Assembly (NCBI GenBank): GCA_002748355.1
Contig: PDSF01000036.1
Location: forward strand, 33,125-97,124
Length of the DNA stretch: 64,000 nt
Origin: Planctomycetota bacterium
GTDB taxonomy: Bacteria; Planctomycetota; UBA1135; GCA-002748355
Direction of reading: 5' to 3'
The position numbers and the translations under genes are program-made. Below the pieces are notes generated by a model. The model saw nothing but the letters and a program-made list of their open reading frames with translations, was not told the DNA's origin and did not search any database. This document shows, piece by piece, positions 19,728 to 28,800 of this stretch (position 1 is the first letter of the stretch; each line of letters opens with the position of its first letter).

Positions 19728-21392
19728 ATGAAGAGTCTAGCCACTGCGATTGTCTGCCTGTTCTGCGCCGTTCTCTCGGCGCCTCTCTCCGCGCCTCTCT
19801 CCGCACCTCTCTCCGCACAAAGCGCCGTCATTGACGCCAATGCGCGTCCGACCGGGGCGACGAGCCGAAGCACGATCGTTCGTTCCGGAAAGAACCTTTA
19901 CAACCTGTCGATCAAGATGGATGGGGCTCTGCGCCTGATGCGTTCTGCGGACAACGGCGCAACTTGGACGGACAGCGGCTTCCAGTTGAATGACAAGAGT
20001 TCGGGCATCGACGTTTCGCGTCCCAGCAACGCTTGCTGCCTTGCTGTGGATGCTCGCGGTTGGCTGCATGCTTCCTGGCGCCGAGCGTATTATCCGTCGT
20101 TCTATACGCAGTATTATCGCAACGTCAATCCGGCCAACTTCAACCAGTCGTCTCAGATTATCGACGTGCAAAAGAACATCGCCAAGATGTCGCTGACCAC
20201 ACGCGGTAATGGCATGGGGCTGGCTATCGACAGCAAAGGCTACGTGTGGATGCTCGCCACGGGGTCCTCGTGGATGGCGCAACTTTTCCGCAGTGACAAA
20301 CCCTTTGCCCAAGGTGCTTCTCCAAGTTTCACCAGCGTCGGGAATCTGAGTGGACCCGGGTCGGCATCGCAGAATGCCTTCGTCACCGTGGACTCCAATG
20401 ATGTCGTGCATTGTTTGTTCCACTACGCGAGAGGCGGCCGCTCCATTGGCCACAACGCCTACGACCCCAGCACCAAGAAGTGGAGCGGGGTGAAGATCTT
20501 GGCGCCGCTGGCCTACAACAACGGCCTCGGTGCCACCGACCGGCTGGGCAACCTCCATGTCCTGTATGGCGTTGGCAAAGGCCCTTATCGCCTGGAGTAC
20601 AAGAAATGGGATGCGAAATCTGGTTGGAGTAAGGCGGTCGTTTTGACCACCTATACTGCGGCACAGCGTGGCAGCAGCAATAGTCAGTGGGTCTTTACGA
20701 TTGCGGCGCATCCGATTACCGGCACGGCGCATGCTTTGTATCGCGACTTTGCGCAGGGTGGCGCGTTCGTGTTGGCCAGTAAGAAGCTGAAGGATGTGGC
20801 CTTTCACCAGGTCAGCGAGATCCTGCCGGCGAGTCAGGCCAAGAACTCGTACTTCCTGCCCAATGTGCGGGGCAGCTTGAACCCCTTCCCGATCAACTCC
20901 ACGCTCTGCGACATCGATCTCGTGTATCAGGACCGTTCTGGCAGCAAGATGCGATTGCTGTTCGAGGGGGTCAATCTCTGCAGCACCTCGCTGTTTGGAA
21001 CGGCCTGTAAGGGCAGTAGCGCGACGCCGGCGCTTTCCTTCGGCGAGCTGCCGCGTGTTGGCAAGCCCTTCGCTATCAAGCTGAGCCGTGCCCGGGCCAA
21101 GACCTCGGCGCTGTGGATCCTGGGCGGCTCCCGGACGAGGCTGGGAGCCTTGCCGCTCCCCCTTGCCCTCCATGCTCTGGGCGCTCCGGGCTGCTGGCTC
21201 TACACCTCGCTCGACGTGACCATGGGCTTTGCCACGAGCAGCAGCGGGGCGGTAGATGTGAAGTTCACGATGCCGAGCAACCCAGGGCTGGCGGGAACAA
21301 CGCTCTACACCCAGTTCTTCATCTTCGATGTCGGTGCCAACAGCGGCAACTTAGTGATGACGGAGGGCGGGCAGTTCAAGGTAGAGTTCTGA
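19728..21392 (+). CDS. Secreted sialidase-like beta-propeller protein with C-terminal domain
   Basis: Protein of 554 residues with a signal peptide that contains four near-identical LSAP units encoded by a 12-bp tandem repeat. After it come BNR/sialidase-like strands, such as LMRSADNGATWTDSGF, WLHASWRRAYYPSFY, VDSNDVVHCLFHYARGG and DRLGNLHVLYGVG, consistent with a propeller. The last 120 residues form a separate domain (LFGTACKGS, LPLALHALGAPGCWLYTSLD, NPGLAGTTLYTQ). I recognise it as similar to a C-terminal domain recurring in secreted planctomycete proteins (memory, not checked). Enzymatic activity is not shown: the classic sialidase catalytic residues were not identified. Its stop is 12 bp from the convergent tgt stop. 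Confidence 0.65.
   Translation: MKSLATAIVCLFCAVLSAPLSAPLSAPLSAQSAVIDANARPTGATSRSTIVRSGKNLYNLSIKMDGALRLMRSADNGATWTDSGFQLNDKSSGIDVSRPSNACCLAVDARGWLHASWRRAYYPSFYTQYYRNVNPANFNQSSQIIDVQKNIAKMSLTTRGNGMGLAIDSKGYVWMLATGSSWMAQLFRSDKPFAQGASPSFTSVGNLSGPGSASQNAFVTVDSNDVVHCLFHYARGGRSIGHNAYDPSTKKWSGVKILAPLAYNNGLGATDRLGNLHVLYGVGKGPYRLEYKKWDAKSGWSKAVVLTTYTAAQRGSSNSQWVFTIAAHPITGTAHALYRDFAQGGAFVLASKKLKDVAFHQVSEILPASQAKNSYFLPNVRGSLNPFPINSTLCDIDLVYQDRSGSKMRLLFEGVNLCSTSLFGTACKGSSATPALSFGELPRVGKPFAIKLSRARAKTSALWILGGSRTRLGALPLPLALHALGAPGCWLYTSLDVTMGFATSSSGAVDVKFTMPSNPGLAGTTLYTQFFIFDVGANSGNLVMTEGGQFKVEF
19773..19820 (+). repeat. 12-bp tandem repeat (4 copies) in a signal peptide
   Basis: Four copies of CTCTCnGCnCCT (the last ends in CAA) encode Leu-Ser-Ala-Pro units within the hydrophobic core and cleavage region of the signal peptide. 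Copy-number slippage would stay in frame. Confidence 0.9.
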
Positions 21393-21404
21393 GCTGGCGG
21401 CCAG

Positions 21405-22565
21405 CTAGAGCGTCGGTGCTGGGCTGCCACGCTTGCCAGCCCAGCCCGGATAGCTCGCGGCGAACCACTCGCGCAATTCGGCTTCCTTAGCTCCTGAGTG
21501 GATCCTCTCGCGGACTTGGGCCAGCAGCTGCTCGAGGAAGTAGATGTTGTGCATGCTCAATAGGATGGCCCCGAGCATTTCGCCGCACTGGGCCAAGTGC
21601 CGCAGGTAGGCTTTGGTAAAGCCGCTGCAGCAGGGGCAGCCGCAGTCCTCTTGCAGGGCCGAGAAGTCGTCCTTCCAGCGGGCGTTCTTGATCTTGATCT
21701 TGCCGGCCGGGACGTAGACCAGGTTGGTGCGGCCGTGCCGGGTCGGAGAGACGCAGTCGAACATATCGATGCCGCGCAGCACCGACTCGAAGATGTCATC
21801 GGGGTGGCCGATGCCCATCAAGTAGCGGATCTCCTGCTCGGGTAGGTAGGGCAGCGAAGCCTCCACCGCCTGGTCCATTTCGGGTTTTGATTCGCCGACC
21901 GAGACGCCGCCGACGGCGTACCCATCGAAGCCCAGGCGCACCAGCGTCTCCGCAGACTCCCGGCGCAGGGCGCGGTCCATGCCGCCTTGCACGATACCGA
22001 ACAAGGCCTGGCCGCAGTCTTTGCCGCCGCGCTCTTGGTGGATCCTCTTCGCCTCGCCGGCCCAGAGCAGGGTGCGCTTGTGCGCGCGTTCGAGCTGGCG
22101 GCGGCTGGCGTCATGTGGAGAACACTCGTCGAGCACCATCGCGATATCCGAGCCGAGCTGGCTTTGGATCCGCAGGGCGGTTTCGGGCGAGAGGTAGAGT
22201 TCCTGGCCGGTGTTTTCGCCGGCAAAGCGGACACCATCGTCATTGACGCTGCGTTTGCCAGCTAGGGAGAAGACCTGGTAGCCGCCGGAGTCCGTGAGTA
22301 TCGGCCCCTTCCAACGCATGAACTGGTGCAGTCCACCCGCTTGCGCAATGAGTTCGCTGCCGGGGCGGATGGCGAGGTGGTAGGTGTTGGCAAGGATCAG
22401 CTCGGCGCCCAGCTCCGCGACTTGTTCGGGGAACATTCCCTTGACCGTGGCTGCGGTGCCGACGGGGGCGAAGCAGGGGGTCTCGAAGCTGCCGTGGGGC
22501 GTGGTGTAGCGTCCTCGCCGCGGCCCGATTGCGCTCCCGCGTAGGAGCTCGAAGTGATGGCTCAT
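21405..22565 (-). CDS. tgt: Queuine/preQ1 tRNA-guanine transglycosylase
   Basis: Protein of 386 residues from ATG 22565, the usual length. Motifs are TPCFAPVGTAATVKG, LANTYHLAIRPG, ILTDSGGYQVFSLA (general acid/base Asp), FGIVQGGMD, YAVGGVSVGE, and FDCVSPTRHGR with the nucleophilic Asp. The C-terminal zinc site has CGCPCC and a later His. It exchanges guanine 34 of GUN-anticodon tRNAs for a queuosine precursor. It is divergent from the fmdB-type gene across 86 bp; no queA, yajC or sec genes follow, unlike many genomes. Confidence 0.97.
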   Translation of the reverse strand: MSHHFELLRGSAIGPRRGRYTTPHGSFETPCFAPVGTAATVKGMFPEQVAELGAELILANTYHLAIRPGSELIAQAGGLHQFMRWKGPILTDSGGYQVFSLAGKRSVNDDGVRFAGENTGQELYLSPETALRIQSQLGSDIAMVLDECSPHDASRRQLERAHKRTLLWAGEAKRIHQERGGKDCGQALFGIVQGGMDRALRRESAETLVRLGFDGYAVGGVSVGESKPEMDQAVEASLPYLPEQEIRYLMGIGHPDDIFESVLRGIDMFDCVSPTRHGRTNLVYVPAGKIKIKNARWKDDFSALQEDCGCPCCSGFTKAYLRHLAQCGEMLGAILLSMHNIYFLEQLLAQVRERIHSGAKEAELREWFAASYPGWAGKRGSPAPTL

Positions 22566-22651
22566 AGCGATGATTCTGCCGCGGGGGGGCGTCTTTGCAT
22601 CTACTTGCGGCCACCTATAGTCTCCTGCTTTTGACAAGCGAAGGGGGACGC

Positions 22652-22858
22652 ATGCCCAACTACGACTACGTCTGTGACAGCTGCGGCCACGAGTTCGAGG
22701 AGTTCCAGAAGATCTCGGACGAGCCGCTGAAGACCTGTCCCAAGTGCAAGAAGAAGCAGCTGCGGCGGCTCTTCGGCAGCGGGGCCGGGATCCTGGGCAC
22801 CAGCAATAGCCCGAAGAGCAGCGACAAGACCCCGCCCTGTGGCTCGGGTGGTGGCTGA
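22652..22858 (+). CDS. FmdB-type zinc-ribbon protein
   Basis: Small protein of 68 residues with an AAGGGGGA ribosome site before ATG. It begins MPNYDYVCDSCGHEFEEF and has two Cys-x-x-Cys pairs (CDSC and CPKC) that form the zinc ribbon, followed by a Gly/Ser-rich tail. Family members are annotated as putative regulators, but their role is unknown. It is convergent with the SpoIID-like gene and divergent from tgt. Confidence 0.9.
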   Translation: MPNYDYVCDSCGHEFEEFQKISDEPLKTCPKCKKKQLRRLFGSGAGILGTSNSPKSSDKTPPCGSGGG

Positions 22859-22924
22859 CCGGTGATGTAGCAGCACCGTGTGTGCTGCCTGTTCGTTTTC
22901 GGGGGGAGCGGCGGTAAGCGGCCG

Positions 22925-24166
22925 CTAGTCCCGCTCGATCTTCGCCCCGGGATACTCGATCTTCGCCCCGGGATAGTAGTGCTGGAGGATGCTCTGCCAG
23001 CTCCAGCCCTGGCGGGCGTAGCCTTCGGCGCCCCATTGACAGAGTCCCACGCCGTGGCCGAAGCCTCGCCCGTAGATGACTCGTCCTTCACCGGTCTTTC
23101 TCAGGTCCTCGATCCAGTTGCTGCGCAGGCGGAGTTCTCGGCGCAGCTTGTCGCCGCTGACTTCGACCGGCGGGCCGATGGGGGCGGTGAGGCGGAGGCG
23201 CTTCCAGTCACCTCGGCCGCTCTGCTCAAGGAGCTGGACCGAAGTCGGTGGGGCGGCCAGGCCGAGCAGACTCCAATCTTCGGCGGCGATCTGCCGCGTC
23301 CAGCGGTAGGTCTTTGCGGAGATGATGCAGCCGCGACATTCGACGCTAGGCATCGTGCCTTCGGGTACGTCGCGCATGCACTCGTGGGCATCACGGGTTC
23401 GCCCGCCGCAGGTGGAGCTGTAGTAGGCGCGCAGGATGCGGCCGTTTTGCTTCAGGACCAGGCCCTGGGTGGCGGCGACGGCTCGCAGGATGCGTGGGTG
23501 CTTGCTGATGCCGCTGAAGACCTGGGAACGCTGATCGCCGAAGACATCGTAGTCGCGCGATTGCGAGCGCCGCATCGACTCCAAGACGTAGCTGCGTGCT
23601 GCAACGGCCTGGGCGGCGAGGGCTTCTGGCGAAAAGCTGGCCGACATCTCGCGGGCCAGGACGCCGCTTAGGTAATGCTCCAGTTCGATGTGGGGGATGA
23701 CCCGCATCCCCTGCCTGCCCTGCTTCAGGACCAGGGCTCCGAACCAATGCTGAGCCGTTTCCGAAGCGTCCAGTCGGGCGAGAGCTTCGCCCTTCCATTC
23801 GATGAGCAGTGAGCGGGTACTCAGATCCAGGCTTGCGGGAGCCGGGCTTCGGACCTGGATGCCCTTGGGCCCCGGCGAGATCTGCAGCAGTTTGTACTGG
23901 TTCTGGGGAGCATACTCTTTGTCTTCGATGAGGATCCGCAGCCCCTGTTCATTGCGCAGCTCGAGGCTCCTTGCCCGCGAATGCACGAGGACCCGGACGG
24001 TCTTGTTGGAGGGACGGAGATGGGGGATGGGCTCGGGACCAAAGCCGGCGAAGACCCAGAGCAGGATGCCCAGGATCGTGGCGCCGGCAACGGCAAGCGC
24101 CTTGATTTGAAGGCGGGGGCGGGAGCTGCCGGAGTGCAGGCCCGCCTTGTCTTCTGTTCTGCTCAC
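22925..24166 (-). CDS. SpoIID/LytB-domain protein (probable peptidoglycan-acting)
   Basis: Protein of 413 residues with one N-terminal membrane anchor (IKALAVAGATILGILLWVFAG) and a periplasmic SpoIID domain. The domain is seen in IELEHYLSGVLAREMSASFSPEALAAQAVAARSYVL (in pieces, with the conserved Glu of REM), AYYSSTCGG and GRGFGHGVGLCQWGA. SpoIID proteins cleave or remodel peptidoglycan glycan strands. GTG at 24166 overlaps the ruvB stop (GTGA), so it is coupled to ruvB. The C-terminus ends with a duplicated PGAKIE unit from a 21-bp tandem repeat. No other sporulation gene is present, so a vegetative cell-wall role is likely. Confidence 0.88.
   Translation of the reverse strand: MSRTEDKAGLHSGSSRPRLQIKALAVAGATILGILLWVFAGFGPEPIPHLRPSNKTVRVLVHSRARSLELRNEQGLRILIEDKEYAPQNQYKLLQISPGPKGIQVRSPAPASLDLSTRSLLIEWKGEALARLDASETAQHWFGALVLKQGRQGMRVIPHIELEHYLSGVLAREMSASFSPEALAAQAVAARSYVLESMRRSQSRDYDVFGDQRSQVFSGISKHPRILRAVAATQGLVLKQNGRILRAYYSSTCGGRTRDAHECMRDVPEGTMPSVECRGCIISAKTYRWTRQIAAEDWSLLGLAAPPTSVQLLEQSGRGDWKRLRLTAPIGPPVEVSGDKLRRELRLRSNWIEDLRKTGEGRVIYGRGFGHGVGLCQWGAEGYARQGWSWQSILQHYYPGAKIEYPGAKIERD
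22934..22975 (-). repeat. 21-bp perfect tandem duplication at a gene 3' end
   Basis: Two identical 21-bp units (22934-22954 and 22955-22975) encode the repeated YPGAKIE segment in the last 15 residues of the SpoIID-like protein. The duplication is in frame. Confidence 0.92.
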
Positions 24167-25224
24167 GATTCGAAATCGAGCTGGGTTTGGATGCTGCCGT
24201 CTTCGTTTTCAAGTAGGCATCCCGGAGCAAGGGGCAGGCCGAGGTGGGCGAAGGCGCGTCCGGTGGGCACGCGGCCCCTGGGGGTTCGTGACAGCAGGCC
24301 GAGGCGGAGCAGATGCGGCTCGTGCACGGCTTCGATCGTGTCCTCACTTTCTCCAACGCAAGCCGCCAGGGTTTTGAGCCCGACCGCTTGGCCGCCGCGC
24401 TGGCAGAGGACGTTGAGGATCTCACGGTCGAGCCCCTCGAGGCCAAGTTCGTCGACACCCAGGGCTGCGAGGCCTTGCCCTGCGGATTCGTAGCTCAGCT
24501 GCTCAAGCCCGGCGACTTGGGCGAAGTCACGGAGCCTGCGGAAGAGGCGTAGGGCGACGCGTGGCACGCCTCGCGAGCGGGCGGCGATCAGGGCCGCGGC
24601 CTCCGGGCTGGTGCCGTAGCCGTAGAGCCGTGAGGCGCGCTCGACGATGGCGATAAGGTCGTTTTCGGGGTAGGGCTGGAGTCGCTCGGTGATGCCGAAG
24701 CGATTGCGGAAGGGGGCGGCGAGCAGGCCCTCTCGAGTGGTTGCGCCGACCAGGGTGAAGGCGGCGAGGGGCAGGCGGATCGAGCGGGCGGCGGGGCCCT
24801 GGTCAATGGTGATGTCGATTGCCTGGTCTTCCATCGCCGAGTAGAGGAACTCCTCGACGGTCCGCGGGACCCGGTGGATCTCGTCCAGGAAAAAGACGTC
24901 ACCCGTGGCCAAGCGGGTCAGCGTGCCCACGAGGTCCTTTGGGCTAGCCAGGGAGGGGCCTGAGCTGACCACGACTTGGGTGCCCATTTCCCGGGCGATC
25001 AAGAAGGCCAGGGTGGTCTTGCCGAGGCCCGGGGGGCCGCAGAAAAGGATGTGGTCCAGCGGCTCCTGGCGTTGTTGGGCCGCACGGATGGCGATTTCGA
25101 GGTTCTGGCGCAGCTGCTGCTGCCCGACGAAGTCCTCCAGTCGCTTGGGACGAAGCGCCCTGTCAAATTCTGGCTCTTCACCAGGGCCTGCCTCGCTCTT
25201 GGTCCAGTCGTCGCCTGATTTCAT
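24163..25224 (-). CDS. ruvB: Holliday junction branch migration ATPase RuvB
   Basis: Protein of 353 residues from ATG 25224. It has RPKRLEDFVGQ, Walker A in CGPPGLGKTTLA, Walker B in FFLDEIHRV, sensor 1 in LVGATTREGLL with RNRFG, an arginine-finger region, and the winged-helix end with RTPRGRVPTGRA. It is the hexameric motor of the RuvABC resolvasome. The ruvA and ruvC genes are not adjacent; instead a SpoIID-like gene is coupled downstream. The upstream 590 bp carry the second copy of a dispersed repeat. Confidence 0.97.
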   Translation of the reverse strand: MKSGDDWTKSEAGPGEEPEFDRALRPKRLEDFVGQQQLRQNLEIAIRAAQQRQEPLDHILFCGPPGLGKTTLAFLIAREMGTQVVVSSGPSLASPKDLVGTLTRLATGDVFFLDEIHRVPRTVEEFLYSAMEDQAIDITIDQGPAARSIRLPLAAFTLVGATTREGLLAAPFRNRFGITERLQPYPENDLIAIVERASRLYGYGTSPEAAALIAARSRGVPRVALRLFRRLRDFAQVAGLEQLSYESAGQGLAALGVDELGLEGLDREILNVLCQRGGQAVGLKTLAACVGESEDTIEAVHEPHLLRLGLLSRTPRGRVPTGRAFAHLGLPLAPGCLLENEDGSIQTQLDFES

Positions 25225-25806
25225 CGCTCCCCCTTCGAGCGGCGGAGCTTACCAGGCCGTTGAAAGCTGCGCACGGCGACAAAGCACCGACTGCGACGCC
25301 CATTCAGCAGCATCAAGCCTCGGCGAATCCGTCGATTCGTCGGCGTTTCCTCGTGGCCATGGGGAGCCGAATCCAGCCCTTCCCTCGCGGGCCTTTCAGG
25401 CAGCCTGATAGCAGTCCAGAGCCTATGGCAGAACAGGTGAACTCTGGGGAGGCAGCGGCTAAGATCCCGCCCCTTCGTGGACCCATGCTGTGCCTTGGGC
25501 GTCTAGGCCCCTCGAATCGTGCGGAGTCGCACGCTTCGGAGTGCCGACCGCACGGCGCTTTCGGAGCCAGCTCTGGGCCGCGATCGCGCCCCTTGGGGTG
25601 ATCTTGCTAAGCTGTTGTCCTGTATCCTTTTAAGAGCGACGATTCTGCTGCGTTCTCTGCTCTGAACGCGGCACGTCTCTTGCAAATCCTGTGTCGGTTT
25701 CTGTGGCATTCGATTCCTTCCTTGCCACGGATGCTTCGAGTTGGCTCGAAGGCTGACCCAGATCAATCCGACTTGTCGGTCCCACGCCGGCAGGTCGACC
25801 GCTGCC
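25225..25806. other. Intergenic region of about 580 bp
   Basis: Apart from the dispersed repeat at its left end I see no convincing coding frame or RNA family. The right half should hold the promoter of the first large lipoprotein gene and possibly that of ruvB on the other strand. Confidence 0.5.
25246..25350. repeat. Dispersed intergenic repeat, copy 2
   Basis: The segment matches 12049-12160: CCGTTGAAAG, GCGCACGGCGACAAAGCA, AGCATCAAGCCTCGGCGAA, then a hairpin (CGGCGAATC / GATTCGTCG around 25321-25342). Its left edge lies about 22 bp upstream of the ruvB start, the same relation that copy 1 has to rnpA. Confidence 0.7.
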
Positions 25807-25860
25807 CTCAGGTGTGACTATGACCTTAGGTGTGAATTCGACCTCAGGTGTGAACTCGCC
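25807..25860 (+). repeat. 18-bp imperfect tandem repeat (3 copies) at a gene start
   Basis: Three units of the form CT(C/T)AGGTGTGAnnnnGnC cover the presumed ribosome site and first codons of the large lipoprotein gene and encode repeated GVNS residues. The repeated AGGTG can serve as a Shine-Dalgarno, so copy number could alter the start. Confidence 0.85.
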
Positions 25861-28800
25861 GTCCGCACGGACCGAAGTCTCTCCCGAGCCGAAGCGCGGA
25901 TCGCGCGCTCGCTTCCTGTCTTACCTACAGAGCCAAGCCCTGTGGGCTTGCTGCCTAGCTATTGCGCTGGTCGGGCTGAGTGCCTGCGGTGGCGGCGGGC
26001 AGCCTGGGGATTCCCGCAATCGTGGTCCCTTCGAGGTTTTGTTGGCGACTACGGGCTCGGGGCAGATCTATCCCTACCGCATCGCGCAGGCGGATTCCTT
26101 GGGGAATCCGACCTCGACCATCCTCGATATCACCAACGCTTCGGTGCTGAAGAAAAACGTCAGCTCGAACAACTCGGTGCTTCCGGTGGGGACCTGGCCG
26201 ACGACGGCAGAGCTGCCGGATGGTTCTCCTGGCAACCACTTCGTGCGGATCCGCTTCAGCCACGATCTGAAGGCTGCTTCGATTCTGTCCACGAAGATTA
26301 GCGACCAGAGCAACTCGGGGCTGACCGGCGCCATCCAGGTGCTCGCCTACAACCCGGCTACCGAGTCCACGAGCTTTGTCTCAGGGCAGGGCTTCGTCGG
26401 GGGCTACACCAACTACCTCAATGCGGCGACCGGCAAGGTCGAGCTCGTGCAGGCCGTGACGTGGGACAACGGCCTGCAGGTTCTCGACTCGCGAGCCAGC
26501 GGTTTCCCGACGGGCTTTACCGGGTCGGAGTCTCTCGTCGCGCCCAATACTTTTGTCTTCGTTCCGGATGACGATAACGATCTCGACGTTTTCGACACCT
26601 TCCCGGCAGGGCAGATCATCAAGATCGTCTGCACTCCTGCGGTTCTCGACTATCGCGATCGCCCGCTGGTGACCGAGGTCAAGACCGCAACGACGGTCGG
26701 TGCCGATACGATCGCCCCCGAGGTCGTCGGTTGGAGCCAGGCCAGCACCGGCGGTCTGCAGATTCAGCCGGCGAACGGAGCTGTCGGGGTGAGCCCGCTG
26801 GTCACCCTCAAGATCAACTTCAGTAAGCCTGTCCAGCCGCGGGACGTGGGGACCTTCTTTTCGACCACCAATCTCGTGCCCAGTGAGCGCGGACTCAACC
26901 TCTCGGCCTCGGTCTCGAACACGGTCTTCTCGATCAACTACTACGCCGATCCGATCTCGCACGGTGACCTGACGACTTACTACGTGCGTCCGGCCTACCC
27001 GCTGCCGAGCAACTCGCTCATTACCTTCAAGGTCAACACGACGATCAATTCGATCGCCAACGTGAAGCTGAGTAAGAGCATCAATACGACCTTCGCCACG
27101 GGTTCTGGGCCAGGTCTGGTCAACGCGCCCGTCGCCCCGGAGGCCATCTATGTCGGGCGTAGCGGTTCCAACCCGGGTCTTTCCGTGATCGATATGAACG
27201 GTTTTGGCCAGGGCACCGGTGACCTCGCGACCTCGAACTTTCCGAACAACCTCAACCTGAAGAACCCTGGTGTTGTTCCGAACATCTCCCCTGGCACATC
27301 GAACCTCGATGCTGGTGGTGCTGGCCCCCTGACTCTGGCCGCTGACAGCAATGGCAGCACTCTTCTTGTTGACTCGAGCGTGATCAACCAGATCGAGGAC
27401 ATCCACATCGGTCAGCCCCTCGATAAGATCTTCAACAACACCAATATCAATGCCTTCGCGACCAACGCCAACCAGGTGAACCCCTTCTCTGGTTCGAGTC
27501 AGCAGGCTTGGGGTAACTCGATTTCTGTCGCTCCGCACCCGAACCCGCCGAAGTTCGTGTCTCCGCCGCCAAACCCAGGCCGCAACATCATGGCCGAGGA
27601 GCCGTCAGTCACCAGCGCGACGGGCACCGGTGGCGTGTTGCAAACTTGCTCGGCTAGCCCGATGAACCGGATGGTGATCGGCAACCCGTTCAAGAAGGAT
27701 GGCACCCAGGGCATTTTCTATACCCGCTTCCCCGGCCTCTTTAACGGGCCGGTGCCGGCACCTGGGTCGCCGACCCCGGCGGTTCCCTTCTGCCCCTATA
27801 CGTGTCGACAGCAGATCGGCCACTTCCTCTATGTGCTCGATCGTGGCAAGAAGCAGATCCTGGTGCTGAACAGCAACCGGATGCAGGTGCTCGAGACGAT
27901 CAAGATGACCGATCCGGTCGCGATGTCGATTTCGCCCAATCTGAAGCGTCTGGCCGTTTCTAACTACTCGTCGAACTCGGTCAGCTTCGTCGATATCGAC
28001 CCCGCGTCGCCGACCTTCCACCAGATCGTTAAGGTCACCCGCGTCGGCGCTGGGCCCGAAGGGCTCGCCTGGCAGCCCGAAGGCGAGGACCTGCTCGTGG
28101 CCTGCCGCATCGACAGCTCGGTCTACATCCTGCGAGGCACCGACCTTGAGGTACGAAAGAACGTCGCCGGTCAGGTCAACAACCCGATCGACGTCGTGGT
28201 GACTTGCCGTCAGGTTGGCCAGGGGGTCGGCTTCTCCACCGGTCTCTATTTTGCCTACATTCTGAATGGCGATTCGCGCGGCTCGATCACGGTCTTTGAG
28301 TCTGGCCCCGACGGTGTCAACGGCATTGGCTTCGACGATACGGTTGGGGTCCCCGAGGCGGCTGTCTTCCCAGGGGCAACGACCATGCAGGTCGACTACC
28401 AATCCTTCCCCTCGGCGATTTGGGTGGCGCATCGCGACAACCGCGGTCGTGGCCAAGTTAGCCACCTAGAGCTGACTTCGAGCCCGAACGGTCCAACGCC
28501 GATTACCCAGAACCAGGGCGGGGGGCAGCAGATTCCCCCGACCTTCCGTCAGCGAGTTTGGAGCGTCACCGGTCGTCTCGGCGGCGATGCCGGCAAGGGC
28601 CTCTTGTCCGGCGATTCGCCGATCGACATCGCCCTCGATGACCTTAACAACTCCGGCGCTCTTGCCGACTCGCCGAGCTCGCAGGTTTCGAACTTGGTCT
28701 ATGCCGATCACAGCGGCAAATCGCAGATCAAGAGAACCTCGAACGGCCAGACCGTGCCTTCAACGACTCCGCGTTTCCTTCTGGTCGCACTGAGTGACAC

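Noticed and set aside
20383..20664. Small open frame inside the propeller gene on the opposite strand
   Set aside because: No ribosome site and no domain; a shadow of the sense gene.
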